Part shown: in pieces, positions 23,786-32,813 of the stretch
Position numbering within the stretch: the stretch's first letter is position 1
Layout: the number at the start of each line of letters is the position of its first letter
NCBI RefSeq assembly: GCF_918698245.1
Contig: NZ_CAKKMS010000011.1
Location: 1 to 64,000 of the forward strand
Source of the DNA: Pedobacter sp. Bi126
GTDB lineage: Bacteria > Bacteroidota > Bacteroidia > Sphingobacteriales > Sphingobacteriaceae
Direction of reading: 5' to 3'
DNA: 64,000 nt
Made by a program: the position numbers and the translations under genes
The notes under the pieces: generated by a model
The model's input: the letters and a program-made list of their open reading frames with translations, nothing else
Told to the model about the DNA's origin: nothing
The model's database searches: none

Positions 23786-25465
23786 ATGTCAGACGAGAAA
23801 ATAATCTTTTCAATGGCAGGTGTAAACAAAATTTACCCTCCACAAAAACAGGTTTTAAAAAATATTTACCTTTCTTTCTTTTACGGTGCCAAAATCGGCG
23901 TTATTGGCTTAAACGGCTCTGGTAAGTCATCTCTTTTAAAAATCATTGCCGGTTTAGATAAATCTTACCAAGGTGAAGTGGTTTTCTCACCAGGTTATTC
24001 AGTGGGTTATTTAGCGCAGGAGCCGATCTTAGATCCTGAAAAAACCGTGCGCGAAGTGGTTGAAGAAGGCGTTGCCGAAGTAACTGCTATTTTAAAAGAG
24101 TATGAAGAAGTAAACGAAGCTTTCGGATTAGAGGAAAATTACTCTGATCCTGATGCCATGGATAAACTGATGGCCAGACAAGGCGAGCTTCAGGATAAAA
24201 TTGATGCATTAGGTGCCTGGGAAATTGATTCGAAATTAGAAAGGGCTATGGATGCCTTGCGTTGTCCTGATCCTGACACTAAAATCGGTGTATTATCAGG
24301 CGGTGAGCGCCGTCGTGTGGCCATGTGCCGTTTATTGCTTCAACACCCTGATGTATTATTATTGGATGAGCCTACCAACCACTTGGATGCAGAAAGTATC
24401 GATTGGTTAGAGCAGTTCTTGCAAAATTACGAAGGAACCGTTATTGCAGTTACCCACGATAGGTATTTCTTAGATAACGTAGCCGGATGGATTTTAGAAT
24501 TAGATCGCGGTGAGGGTATTCCATGGAAAGGAAACTACAGCAGCTGGTTAGATCAAAAAGCGAAACGTTTATCACAGGAAGAGAAAACAGAAAGCAAACG
24601 CCAGAAAACATTAGAACGCGAGTTAGAATGGGTACGTATGGCACCAAAAGCACGTCATGCAAAGTCTAAGGCACGTTTAGCCAACTACGATAAGTTAGCT
24701 TCAGAAGATGGCAGAGAAAGAGAAGATAAACTGGAACTTTTCATCCCTGCCGGGCCTCGTTTGGGTAATGTGGTAATTGAAGCAACGAATGTTACCAAAG
24801 CTTATGGAGATAAGGTATTGTTCGATAACTTAAACTTCTCCCTTCCGCCGGCAGGCATTGTGGGTATTATTGGTCCCAATGGTGCAGGTAAAACTACTTT
24901 GTTCCGTTTAATTACTGGTCAGGAAGAAGCAGATGCTGGTACTTTCCGTGTAGGCGAAACCGTTGAGTTGGGTTATGTAGATCAGATGCATAATGATTTA
25001 GATGCCGATAAAACCGTTTACGAAAACATTACCGATGGATTGGACAATATCCAATTGGGTACTAAAGCCGTTAACGGACGTGCCTACGTTTCAAAGTTCA
25101 ACTTTAATGGTGGCGATCAACAGAAAAAAGTAGGCATCCTATCAGGAGGTGAGCGTAACCGTGTACACTTGGCCATTACCTTGAAAAAGGGAGCCAATGT
25201 ATTGCTACTGGATGAGCCAACCAACGATATTGACGTAAACACTTTACGTGCACTGGAAGAAGCCTTAGAAAACTTTGGTGGTTGTGCCGTAGTAATCAGT
25301 CACGATAGGTGGTTCTTAGATAGGATCTGTACGCACATCCTTGCTTTCGAAGGTAATTCTGAAGTTTATTTCTTCGAAGGAAACTATTCGGATTATGAAG
25401 AAAACCGCAAGAAACGTTTGGGTGATGTTACCCCAAAACGCATCAGATATAAAAAATTAAATTAA
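23786..25465 (+). CDS. ettA: Energy-dependent translational throttle protein EttA (ABC-F)
   Basis: EttA is an ABC-F protein that binds the ribosomal E site and gates the first elongation step according to the ATP/ADP ratio. The 559-residue length matches the family. The first ABC module has NGSGKSSLLK and LSGGERRRVAM with LLLDEPTNHLD; the second has GPNGAGKTTLF and LSGGERNRVHLA with LLLDEPTNDID. The ABC-F linker with many Lys/Glu/Arg lies at about 240-310. There are no membrane segments and no transporter partner. It has its own terminator. Confidence 0.94.
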   Translation: MSDEKIIFSMAGVNKIYPPQKQVLKNIYLSFFYGAKIGVIGLNGSGKSSLLKIIAGLDKSYQGEVVFSPGYSVGYLAQEPILDPEKTVREVVEEGVAEVTAILKEYEEVNEAFGLEENYSDPDAMDKLMARQGELQDKIDALGAWEIDSKLERAMDALRCPDPDTKIGVLSGGERRRVAMCRLLLQHPDVLLLDEPTNHLDAESIDWLEQFLQNYEGTVIAVTHDRYFLDNVAGWILELDRGEGIPWKGNYSSWLDQKAKRLSQEEKTESKRQKTLERELEWVRMAPKARHAKSKARLANYDKLASEDGREREDKLELFIPAGPRLGNVVIEATNVTKAYGDKVLFDNLNFSLPPAGIVGIIGPNGAGKTTLFRLITGQEEADAGTFRVGETVELGYVDQMHNDLDADKTVYENITDGLDNIQLGTKAVNGRAYVSKFNFNGGDQQKKVGILSGGERNRVHLAITLKKGANVLLLDEPTNDIDVNTLRALEEALENFGGCAVVISHDRWFLDRICTHILAFEGNSEVYFFEGNYSDYEENRKKRLGDVTPKRIRYKKLN

Positions 25466-25468
25466 TAC

Positions 25469-25498
25469 AAAGTCCCGATGAAAATCGGGACTTTTTTT
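25469..25498 (+). terminator. Terminator of ettA
   Basis: AGTCCCGAT (25471-25479), GAAA loop, ATCGGGACT (25484-25492), followed by a T-run. It lies just after the ettA stop. Confidence 0.88.
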
Positions 25499-25914
25499 GT
25501 TTTGAGAAGTGCAATTTGAAATGTCATAATGTTATTCTTTAAACCTGTCACGTTGAGCCTGTCGAAACGCTTACAATAAATCGATGTAGATCCTTCGACA
25601 GGCTCAGGATGACAAATTTTTCTTGCAACTTATAGAAAGATAAACCTCCTTTCGAGCGGAGTCGAAGTCCAATTTAATCTGCGTTTTTATCTTTTAAAAT
25701 CTGCGGGAAAACTATCGCCCGTTTTTATTTCCCGCAGATTCCGCAGAAAAGGACTGTATATCGGATCAAGAAATTTTTAAACCTTTTCAGTAACACAGTT
25801 CAAAGATCTCTCCTCCGAAGGAGTTCCTTTGGAACATTCCGCGTTGCTCCGGTCGAGATGACGATTTTTCGGTCGGAGCCTGCAATGGTAGCGTACTCGG
25901 AAGGGCTTTATCAG
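25499..25914. other. Gene-free spacer with interspersed repeats
   Basis: It contains the 13-bp inverted repeat at 25554-25606 (arms TGAGCCTGTCGAA / TTCGACAGGCTCA), a CTGCGGGAAA / TTTCCCGCAG pair near 25701-25740, and a 'ctccgaaggagttcctttggaac' segment near 25811-25833, part of which recurs near 31641-31660. These are typical mosaic intergenic repeats. No gene is supported. Confidence 0.55.
25554..25606. repeat. Inverted repeat of the 'CTTCGACAGGCTCAGGATGAC' class
   Basis: Arms at 25554-25566 and 25594-25606 are exact reverse complements. Sequences of this type are dispersed in intergenic DNA of many bacteria; related fragments in this window occur near 53880 and 54285. Confidence 0.6.
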
Positions 25915-26649
25915 TTAATGCCAGTTTTTTAAGGCTCTTTTGATTGCTGCATCTGTTACTTCTTCCATTATTTTATAACCTGCAAGGTTAGGGTGAACGC
26001 CGTCAACCGTTAGTTCGGCACGCTGTCCTTTTCGTTCATCTACCAGTGGTGTCCAATAATCTAAAATGGTATAATTTCTTTCTCTGGCGTAGGCCACAAT
26101 CTTTTCATTTAAGTTCACAATGGAATCGGCAGCTTTAATGCCCTTATTCCATGGATATTCGTAAACAGGCAGGTATTTACAGAGTATCACTTTAATGTGA
26201 TGCAGCCTCGCCAGTTCTGCCATCGATTTAATGTTATCCATAATTTTATCGTTGGTAACATGGCCTGTATTGCCGGCTATATCGTTGCTCCCCGCCAAAA
26301 TGATCACTACCTTTGGTTTAAGGTTAATTACATCCTGCCGGAAACGGATGAGCAGTTGTGGCGAAATCTGTCCACTTATCCCCCTATCCAAGTAAGGTTT
26401 ATCCTTAAAAAATTCAGGGTCTTTTTGCTTCCAGAATTCGAATATCGAACTCCCTAAAAAAACAACTCTTTTTTCTTTTCTGGTAGGTGGCGGTAAAAGT
26501 CCGTTTTCTTTCTGGTACTTGCTCAACGCAGCCCAATCATCGGCGAAATTCTCTTTTTCTGGTTTATTACTTAATAAATCTGTTTTCAGCTGTGCAAATG
26601 AACTGCTTGCAAAGACCAATAAAAAAAGGATTAGGATTTTACTTTTCAT
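25915..26649 (-). CDS. SGNH/GDSL-type hydrolase (secreted)
   Basis: The 244-residue protein is an exported SGNH hydrolase, a family of esterases and lipases acting on acyl esters of lipids or sugars. The signal peptide is MKSKILILFLLVFASSSFAQ, which is why I start at 26649 and not at 26670. The blocks are visible: VVFLGSSIFEFW (block I Ser), GISGQ (block II Gly), ILAGSNDIAGN (block III Asn) and VDGVHPNLAGY (block V Asp/His). The substrate is unknown. It is separated from the leftward receptor gene upstream by 45 bases, so the two could share a transcript. Confidence 0.85.
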   Translation of the reverse strand: MKSKILILFLLVFASSSFAQLKTDLLSNKPEKENFADDWAALSKYQKENGLLPPPTRKEKRVVFLGSSIFEFWKQKDPEFFKDKPYLDRGISGQISPQLLIRFRQDVINLKPKVVIILAGSNDIAGNTGHVTNDKIMDNIKSMAELARLHHIKVILCKYLPVYEYPWNKGIKAADSIVNLNEKIVAYARERNYTILDYWTPLVDERKGQRAELTVDGVHPNLAGYKIMEEVTDAAIKRALKNWH

Positions 26650-26694
26650 AGGATATTCGATTTGAAACAAAACGCTAAACTAATTAATTCCCGA

Positions 26695-29391
26695 TTAATT
26701 AAATTCTACTCCGCTTAAATTTACATTCGTTCTGTTTCTTTTATTGCCAAACTGACTCAGGTTATAACCCAGTGTGGCCTGCACAAAACGGCTGATAAAG
26801 CGCGTCCTGTTTTCGGATATGGAATTGTTGCTAATACTGGTGCTAAAAAGTGAGCCTTGATTAAACAGGTCGTTCGCCTGGATAGAAAAAAGGAGTTTAT
26901 TATCCTTTAAGAAAGAAGTGTTTAATCCCATGTTCACTAATAATGGATTACCAGCATATAGGTTATAACCAAAATTTAAGCTTTTAGATGCCGATGCATT
27001 TACCCTAAAACGTTTATTTGGAATCCAACTGGCACTGCCATTTAAAGCCAGAACCTGAATATTCTTAATGTTCTGGTTCATTACAGAATAAGTGTTTGAA
27101 CTAAAACTATACGATACACTGCTATTGAAGGAATATTTTTTTTCATTCAGGTTAAACCTAAAAGCATTCGAAACGTTAATTCCACCACTCCGGTTTAATA
27201 CATTCTCGGTATAAAAAACATTGCGGCTATAAGCAATATTTCCATTAACGGAAAGCGACAGTTTGTTGGTTAACAACCTCTTATTGAAGGAATAATTACC
27301 ACCTATATTATAAACATCATTTACATTCTCGTAGGTGGTTTGTTGTTTTAAGCTGTTTAGCGTATCTCTCAGAAAAACCGTATTGCTTACTACACTGTTA
27401 AAAGCAAAGGTTCCTGATAAACCTGCCATAATACTCAATCCCGATTTGAGGTCAAATTGATTATAACTAAAATCAGCAGTGTGACTCGAAGTTGCTTTCA
27501 GATCTGGATTACCGATAATCAGATTCTGTACATCGTTATTGTTTCTAACGGGTTGTAGTTTATTAAAATCTGGCGAACTGGTGTAACCATTATAGCCAAA
27601 ACTTAAATTCCCGTTGTCTTTAATCTGATAACTTAAATTGGCCGATGGCGAAAAGTTTAACTGATAGTTTTTTAGCTCCTGCCCTGTGTTCTGGTATTTA
27701 CCGATAATAATACTGGGCGAAAAATTGAGCCCCAAATTATAACTGATCCGCTTTGCGTTGGTATTAAAACCGATACCAAAATTCTGATTGATAAAATTAG
27801 ACACATAATCCTGCCCCAGCGAATCGACCACAAAACTGTTTCCCAGCGGATTGGTAACCGTTGTGGTTTGTAAATTGCGGCTCCTGCTAACTGAAAAACG
27901 GTAAGACAGGTTAATAAAACTATACCCTGTACTGTCGTTTGGCTTTTTTAATGAATTGGAAAATTGGAAATTGCCCCCAAAATTGGAGTTCGAAGTATTA
28001 TTATCAACCAATCTGTTCAGTAAAGAATCTTTAACCAGGACGTTGGTGGTTTCGTTGTAGTACCTGATAATATCATTAATTGTACTGTTTGAGTTTCCTT
28101 CGCTTGTGCCGAAATTAAATCCCATAGATAACGACCGCTTATTATTAGCCAACCGCCTAGACCAATTGATACTTCCATTAACATTGGGATTACTGTTCTG
28201 TGAACCTGAATTAGACAGTAGATCCTGTTTGATAAAACCTGTTTTATTTGAAGTAGAAAACGCATCGTTACGGGTATTGGCCAAAGCCCCAGTCAGGGAA
28301 ATATTAAAATAATTCTTTTTCGTGGCTCCGTTTAAGCCAAGATTGATGTTATTGTTTAGCGATCTGGAATTATTGGCACTTTCTCTTAAATCGAATATTG
28401 TTCCCTGCGGGTTAAACGTTTCGAGGTAATTACTCTGAATAGATTTATTAATTCCATTACTAAAATGATAGCCGCCATTAAAGCTAAATTCCTTCGAAAT
28501 TTTGTCTCTGATATTACCATTTAAACCTCCATTGTTCATTTTGGTAAACTCATTATTCGTGATACCATAACGGCTTCCAAAACCAATTTGCTTCGTTTTT
28601 TTCCAGATACTACCATTACCGCCTAAATTATGTGCATTATTGGTGGCAGAACTCATATTCACGCCGCCAAAAACACCTTTGTCCATGCCAGGCTTAGTAA
28701 CCAGGTTCAACATTTTTTGTGGCGTACCCACTTTAATGCCTGTAAAATTGGCTTCATCACCATAATCCTCAATTACCTGTAGTTTAGCAATAATATCGGC
28801 GGGCAACTGCCTGATGTAATCTTCTACGTTACTGGTAAAAAAATCTTCGCCATTTACCCGCAGCTTGGTCATCTTTTTGCCCATGGCGGTAACAGCGCCT
28901 TTTTCGTCAACCTCAATGCCTTGAAGCTGTTTTAACAGATCTTCCACTTTATCATTTTCTCTTACGGTATAGGCAGCAGCGTTATACTCAATCGTATCTT
29001 TCTTGATCTTAATGGGGTCTACCTTTACTTTAACCTCCACATCTTCGAGACGGATCGTTTCCATCTTGAGCATAATGGGTTCTAAAACAGAGTTTTTTTT
29101 CGAAGATTCGATTTCGTAGATAGAAGCAAACGGCTTGTAGCCCAATGCCGTAATGGTAAGGTAGAATTTATTTCGGGTTACTTTTGCGAATGCGAAGTTT
29201 CCCTTCACATCTGAATTTGAGCGGAGCGTATCTTTATCGGTAATCAATCGGATGCTTACGCCCTCAACAGGTTTCTTCAAAGAATCGATTACACTACCAC
29301 TTATTTTAAACTGAGACTGAGCGAGAGCGTTAAAGGAAAGTGTGATCAGTATAAAAAATATTAAAAAGCATAAATTATTGCTTTTTTTCAT
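26695..29391 (-). CDS. Outer membrane beta-barrel receptor with carboxypeptidase-regulatory-like domain
   Basis: The 898-residue product has a signal peptide (MKKSNNLCFLIFFILITLSF...), a carboxypeptidase-regulatory-like domain at about 28-110, a plug-like region with KVEDLLKQLQGIEVDEKGAV and RVNGEDFFTSN, and a long Asn/Ser-rich beta-barrel. It belongs to the OMP beta-barrel group related to TonB receptors common in Bacteroidota; members are often of unknown substrate. It lacks a nearby SusD-type gene. The start overlaps the end of the DUF1456 gene by 17 bases. It may be cotranscribed with the GDSL hydrolase, which could process a lipid or ester ligand; this is inference. Confidence 0.85.
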   Translation of the reverse strand: MKKSNNLCFLIFFILITLSFNALAQSQFKISGSVIDSLKKPVEGVSIRLITDKDTLRSNSDVKGNFAFAKVTRNKFYLTITALGYKPFASIYEIESSKKNSVLEPIMLKMETIRLEDVEVKVKVDPIKIKKDTIEYNAAAYTVRENDKVEDLLKQLQGIEVDEKGAVTAMGKKMTKLRVNGEDFFTSNVEDYIRQLPADIIAKLQVIEDYGDEANFTGIKVGTPQKMLNLVTKPGMDKGVFGGVNMSSATNNAHNLGGNGSIWKKTKQIGFGSRYGITNNEFTKMNNGGLNGNIRDKISKEFSFNGGYHFSNGINKSIQSNYLETFNPQGTIFDLRESANNSRSLNNNINLGLNGATKKNYFNISLTGALANTRNDAFSTSNKTGFIKQDLLSNSGSQNSNPNVNGSINWSRRLANNKRSLSMGFNFGTSEGNSNSTINDIIRYYNETTNVLVKDSLLNRLVDNNTSNSNFGGNFQFSNSLKKPNDSTGYSFINLSYRFSVSRSRNLQTTTVTNPLGNSFVVDSLGQDYVSNFINQNFGIGFNTNAKRISYNLGLNFSPSIIIGKYQNTGQELKNYQLNFSPSANLSYQIKDNGNLSFGYNGYTSSPDFNKLQPVRNNNDVQNLIIGNPDLKATSSHTADFSYNQFDLKSGLSIMAGLSGTFAFNSVVSNTVFLRDTLNSLKQQTTYENVNDVYNIGGNYSFNKRLLTNKLSLSVNGNIAYSRNVFYTENVLNRSGGINVSNAFRFNLNEKKYSFNSSVSYSFSSNTYSVMNQNIKNIQVLALNGSASWIPNKRFRVNASASKSLNFGYNLYAGNPLLVNMGLNTSFLKDNKLLFSIQANDLFNQGSLFSTSISNNSISENRTRFISRFVQATLGYNLSQFGNKRNRTNVNLSGVEFN

Positions 29392-29608
29392 CCCTCGGAC
29401 CTCTTTTGTAAATCACAAGACCATTTAAAAAATTACGCAGAATCTGATCGCCGCAAGGTTTAAAATTCTCATGGTCTTCATTTCTGAAAATATCGCCCAG
29501 TTCTGCCTTGGTTACTTTAAATCCAACCAGGTCGCAAATGGTTATAATATCCTCTGTTTTTAATGATAGGGCTACTCTTAGTTTTTTTAATATATCGTTG
29601 TTGCTCAT
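29375..29608 (-). CDS. DUF1456 family protein (single-repeat form)
   Basis: The 77-residue protein matches DUF1456 (YehS family): MSNNDILKKLRVALSLKTEDI, then GFKVTKAELGDIFRNEDHENF and LRNFLNGLVIYKRG. E. coli YehS has two copies of this unit in about 156 residues; here there is only one. Function is unknown. No signal peptide; probably cytoplasmic. Its end overlaps the start of the receptor gene by 17 bases in another frame, so translation is likely coupled. Confidence 0.75.
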   Translation of the reverse strand: MSNNDILKKLRVALSLKTEDIITICDLVGFKVTKAELGDIFRNEDHENFKPCGDQILRNFLNGLVIYKRGPRDEKKQ

Positions 29609-29792
29609 TTTTAATGTTTGAAATTAGAGAATGTCTGAATTAGTGAGTGATTGAGTTAGCGGATTATAGCGCGATTAAATTAGAAAATTTATGAATGAGT
29701 ATATTGAACGATTGAGCTATTGAATAAACGGTTAAATAAATAAATTATTGAATGACTATAAAAATAAATCTAGAACTTTAATCCCTGTTTTT

Positions 29793-29872
29793 CCAATGAA
29801 CCAATGAACCAATGAACCAATGAACCAATGAACCAATGAACCAATGAACCAATGAACCAATGAACCAATGAA
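29793..29872. repeat. Exact 8-bp tandem repeat, ten copies (CCAATGAA)
   Basis: Ten uninterrupted copies of CCAATGAA run from 29793 to 29872 and end at the base before the stop codon of the leftward DEAD-box gene (29873-29875). The spacer upstream (29640-29790) has looser gaatga/attga repeats. A partial copy (CCAATGAACCTTT) recurs at the 3' end of the dCMP deaminase gene near 51048-51060. Confidence 0.95.
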
Positions 29873-31177
29873 CTAACTCGCTACTTCTAATTTAAGTTTT
29901 TTTCCTTTAATTTTTTCGCCGCTTAATGCTTTCAATAATTGATCTACTTTGCTTCTTTTAACCGCCACATAACTGGTGGTATCTTTAACTTCGATCAGGC
30001 CAAGGTCTTCTTTTGTTAAATTACCTTTCTGCAAAAATAAACCTACAATATCAATTTTGTTAATTTTATCCTTCTTGCCATGTGCAATGTATAAAGTTAC
30101 CCAATCGCTGGCTTCTGGTAATTTATACTTTTCGGATAAAACTTCCTCTTCAATATCTTCCGGTAAATACTTATAGTGTTCTTCTGAAGTTAAAATGGCA
30201 TAGGCCGTTCCTTTTGCATGCATCCTTGCCGTTCTGCCATTGCGATGGATATAGGCATCTTCGGTATAAGGCAATTGATAATGTACAATATGTTCCACCT
30301 CAGGAATATCCAGACCACGGGCAGCCAGATCTGTTGTGATTAAAATCCGATGGCTACCATTTCTAAATTTAAGTAATGCCTTTTCACGATCGAACTGCTC
30401 CATCCCACCATGAAAAACATCATGACCTAGACCATTTTCGAAAAGTAAATCACTTATCCGATCTACCGTTTCCCTGTGGTTACAGAAAACCAATGTATTT
30501 TTACTGCCTATTTTACTCAGTAATCTGAAGAGGTAATCTAACTTATCGGCAGCAGGTGCTGTTATTTTTTTGAGCTTTAGATCTGGTTTTGCTTCGATAT
30601 TTTTTGAAAAATCGACTTCAACCGGCACATTTAACTTTACAAAAGCCGGAACTTCTTCCATTTTGGTAGCAGAAGTAAGTATACGCTGTTTTAACGAAAG
30701 CAGTGAGCCAATGATATAAGACATGTCTTGCTCAAAGCCAAACTCCAGTGCTTTATCAAATTCATCTAAAACTAAGGTTTCGATAAAAGATTCGTCAAAG
30801 TTTTGATGCTCTAGATGGTAAGCTATCCTACCAGGTGTTCCGATCAGGACGGCAGGTGGATGTGCAAGATTATTCTTTTCTATCCGTACGGCATGACCAC
30901 CGTAACAGCAGTTTACTTTGAATGAAGTACCCATTTGTTTAAAAACCTGCTCTATCTGTAAGGCGAGCTCTCTCGAAGGAACTAAAACCAAGGCCTGCAC
31001 CCCTTTTACTCCGGTTTTTAGATTAGAAAGTAATGGCAATAAAAAGGCTAGCGTTTTCCCCGAACCCGTTGGCGCAATCAATATTACATCTTTACCAGTC
31101 TTGGCTGCTTTTACAGAAGACTCCTGCATCTCATTAAGTGCAGTAATATTTAATTTTTTTAAGGCATTTTCTATCAT
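29873..31177 (-). CDS. DEAD-box RNA helicase with DbpA-type RNA-binding domain
   Basis: The 434-residue helicase has APTGSGKT (motif I), PSRELALQ (Ia), GTPGRIAY (Ib), LDEFDKALEFGF (motif II as DEFD instead of DEAD), TSAT (III), a TTDLAARGLDIPEVEHIVHY segment (IV-V) and HRNGRTARM (VI). The C-terminus (SYVAVKRSKVDQLL...KIKGKKLKLE) resembles the DbpA domain that binds 23S rRNA hairpin 92, so a role in large-subunit assembly is likely. The DEFD change keeps both catalytic acidic residues. E. coli DbpA is about 457 residues, so length fits. The stop codon touches an 8-bp tandem repeat. Confidence 0.88.
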   Translation of the reverse strand: MIENALKKLNITALNEMQESSVKAAKTGKDVILIAPTGSGKTLAFLLPLLSNLKTGVKGVQALVLVPSRELALQIEQVFKQMGTSFKVNCCYGGHAVRIEKNNLAHPPAVLIGTPGRIAYHLEHQNFDESFIETLVLDEFDKALEFGFEQDMSYIIGSLLSLKQRILTSATKMEEVPAFVKLNVPVEVDFSKNIEAKPDLKLKKITAPAADKLDYLFRLLSKIGSKNTLVFCNHRETVDRISDLLFENGLGHDVFHGGMEQFDREKALLKFRNGSHRILITTDLAARGLDIPEVEHIVHYQLPYTEDAYIHRNGRTARMHAKGTAYAILTSEEHYKYLPEDIEEEVLSEKYKLPEASDWVTLYIAHGKKDKINKIDIVGLFLQKGNLTKEDLGLIEVKDTTSYVAVKRSKVDQLLKALSGEKIKGKKLKLEVAS

Positions 31178-31227
31178 TCCGCTATAAAGGTAATCATTTC
31201 TCTTTACGCCCAGAACTACAGCCTTAG

Positions 31228-31446
31228 TTACGGTTTGAAAAATCTTTCCCTCAGTTTCCGCAGCGTAGAAAAATTTAATCTTTTCTCGAGCAACATTAAC
31301 ATGTTACCACGTTTAGACATTGATGATAGCACTTTTTCGTTAACGGCATCAACCGAAGATAAGATCTTGTCTGTCAGTTCATCTGCAAATTTATTCGCTC
31401 TGCTATTTTGCAATAACTGGAGCTCTTGAATTAATTCTGCTCTCAT
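31228..31446 (-). CDS. Small helical protein, unknown function
   Basis: I do not recognise this 72-residue protein. It is predicted to be almost entirely helical, with an acidic/amphipathic first half (ELIQELQLLQNSRANKFADE) and a basic C-terminus (LRKLRERFFKP), and has no signal peptide or membrane segment. It is 50 bases upstream of the helicase on the same strand, so it may be cotranscribed with it. Codon use looks normal for the window. A nucleic-acid-binding or helicase-accessory role would fit the charge pattern but is speculative. Confidence 0.5.
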   Translation of the reverse strand: MRAELIQELQLLQNSRANKFADELTDKILSSVDAVNEKVLSSMSKRGNMLMLLEKRLNFSTLRKLRERFFKP

Positions 31447-31683
31447 AATTAAGAATTTTTAATGAATGTACAAATATTAACGGACCGAATAATAATTTGT
31501 TTCAACAAATAATAAGTTCATCTAAACTATTATCACTAACTTGTTGATAACTAACTTTTTGTTAGCAAATAAACAACCTAACCTTAACACATATTTAATT
31601 TTTAGCACTTATTTTTATAAAAACCTGATTACCATTCGTCCCAAAGGGATTCCTTTGGAATTAACCTCAAAAAATACAAATGT

Positions 31684-32157
31684 ATGACGTGGAAAAAATT
31701 TAGTGGTGAAATTATTCAATCTTCAATCCTCGAAGAAGTAGAAAACGCGATTATCAGAGAAAGCCAAAACGGCTTTAAGCTTAAAGTTTGCATCGGTACC
31801 GATTCGCAGGTAAAAGGCGCAGTAACCGATTTTGCAACCGTAATTGTGCTGTTAAGAGAACATCATGGCGGTTTTATGTACATCCATCAGGAAAAAAGCA
31901 CACAACAGGTAAGCATTAAAGAAAGAATGTTAATGGAAGTGCAAAAATCAATCGAAACTGCCTATTCTATTTGTGATTTACTTGATATTTACGACGTGGC
32001 TTTAGAAGTACATGCCGATATCAACACCAGTCCGTCGTTTAAATCGAACAAAGCACTTAACGATGCCATGGGATATATTTTAAGCATGGGCTTTATTTTT
32101 AAGGCTAAACCGGAAGCATTTGCCAGTTCTACCTGTGCCGATAAAATGGTGCATTAG
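31684..32157 (+). CDS. YkuK-like ribonuclease H-fold protein (DUF458)
   Basis: The 157-residue protein matches the YkuK family of RNase H-like proteins. The N-terminal strand IGTDSQVKG carries the first acidic residue, VHADINTSP the next, and the C-terminus has FASSTCADKMVH, all arranged as in Bacillus YkuK. The fold would bind metal and nucleic acid, but activity has not been established to my knowledge. It is alone, 237 bases from the divergent small gene. Cytoplasmic. Confidence 0.78.
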   Translation: MTWKKFSGEIIQSSILEEVENAIIRESQNGFKLKVCIGTDSQVKGAVTDFATVIVLLREHHGGFMYIHQEKSTQQVSIKERMLMEVQKSIETAYSICDLLDIYDVALEVHADINTSPSFKSNKALNDAMGYILSMGFIFKAKPEAFASSTCADKMVH

Positions 32158-32813
32158 GTAGTCTGTCGGAAAGTCTGGAGCGAGAGGTCCGAAGCCGGTT
32201 ACCGTCATTTCGAGGGTTAATTAATTGTTTAAAATCAACATGAGTGACGTATAATTAATTTCTTTGCCATACACCACGGTCTCGCCTCGGCTCACCGCCG
32301 CCGAAGGGCTCTTTCTTTTTGGCATCAAAAAGAAACAAAAAATGCCGGCTGAAAATTTTTCTTTCGAAGCTAGTGGGTTGGCTTGAGGAGTACGGCCCGA
32401 AAAATTTGCTAGGCCGGTTTAAGCAGAACGGGGATAAAGTGCTGCGGCCTAGTTGGGCGGAAATACAAAATCTGTTAAGAGGTTGATTAATAATACCTTG
32501 TAAAATAACATCAATGGTAGCACAGCCGAGAACCACGAAGTGCTCAGCGAAGCCAAATCTGTAAGTCATGTTGATGATCAATATTCTTAATGGATCCCTT
32601 CCATTGTGTTTCATTCGGGATGACAGAATTCGTTGCGCCCCAAAGCTATGATCGCCGTGCCTTCTCTTCGTGAACTTTGTGGTAAAAAAGATGTAAAATG
32701 GATTAGCACACCCAACTCTGCGATCTCTGCGCCTTCATTCTGCGAACTTTGCGGTTAAACCTAAATATCTCCAACAAAACCCCATCTTTGTTGTTGTGCT
32801 TTAAAACAAAAAC
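32158..32813. other. Gene-free spacer rich in mosaic repeats
   Basis: It contains the GC-richer repeat block at about 32270-32500, a 'gggatgacagaattcgttgcgcc' interspersed fragment near 32618-32640, and two 'gaactttg(t/c)ggt' sentence-like repeats near 32672-32685 and 32744-32757. A leftward open frame inside it follows the repeat and is not supported as a gene. Confidence 0.55.
32270..32500. repeat. GC-richer intergenic repeat block with perfect hairpin
   Basis: The block has much higher GC than its surroundings (CCGCCGCCGAAGGGC, GAGTACGGCCCG, GTGCTGCGGCC). A perfect 10-bp hairpin, TTTCTTTTTG / CAAAAAGAAA with GCAT loop, lies at 32312-32335. I take it for a multi-copy non-coding element by its look; there is only one copy in this window. 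Confidence 0.45.

Noticed and set aside
29793..29872. CRISPR array
   Set aside because: The 8-bp units are contiguous with no spacers, so it is a simple tandem repeat.
32255..32614. Leftward open frame of 119 codons in the spacer after the YkuK-like gene
   Set aside because: It covers a GC-richer repeat block with a perfect hairpin, has no recognisable domain, and its C-terminus follows the low-complexity repeat.
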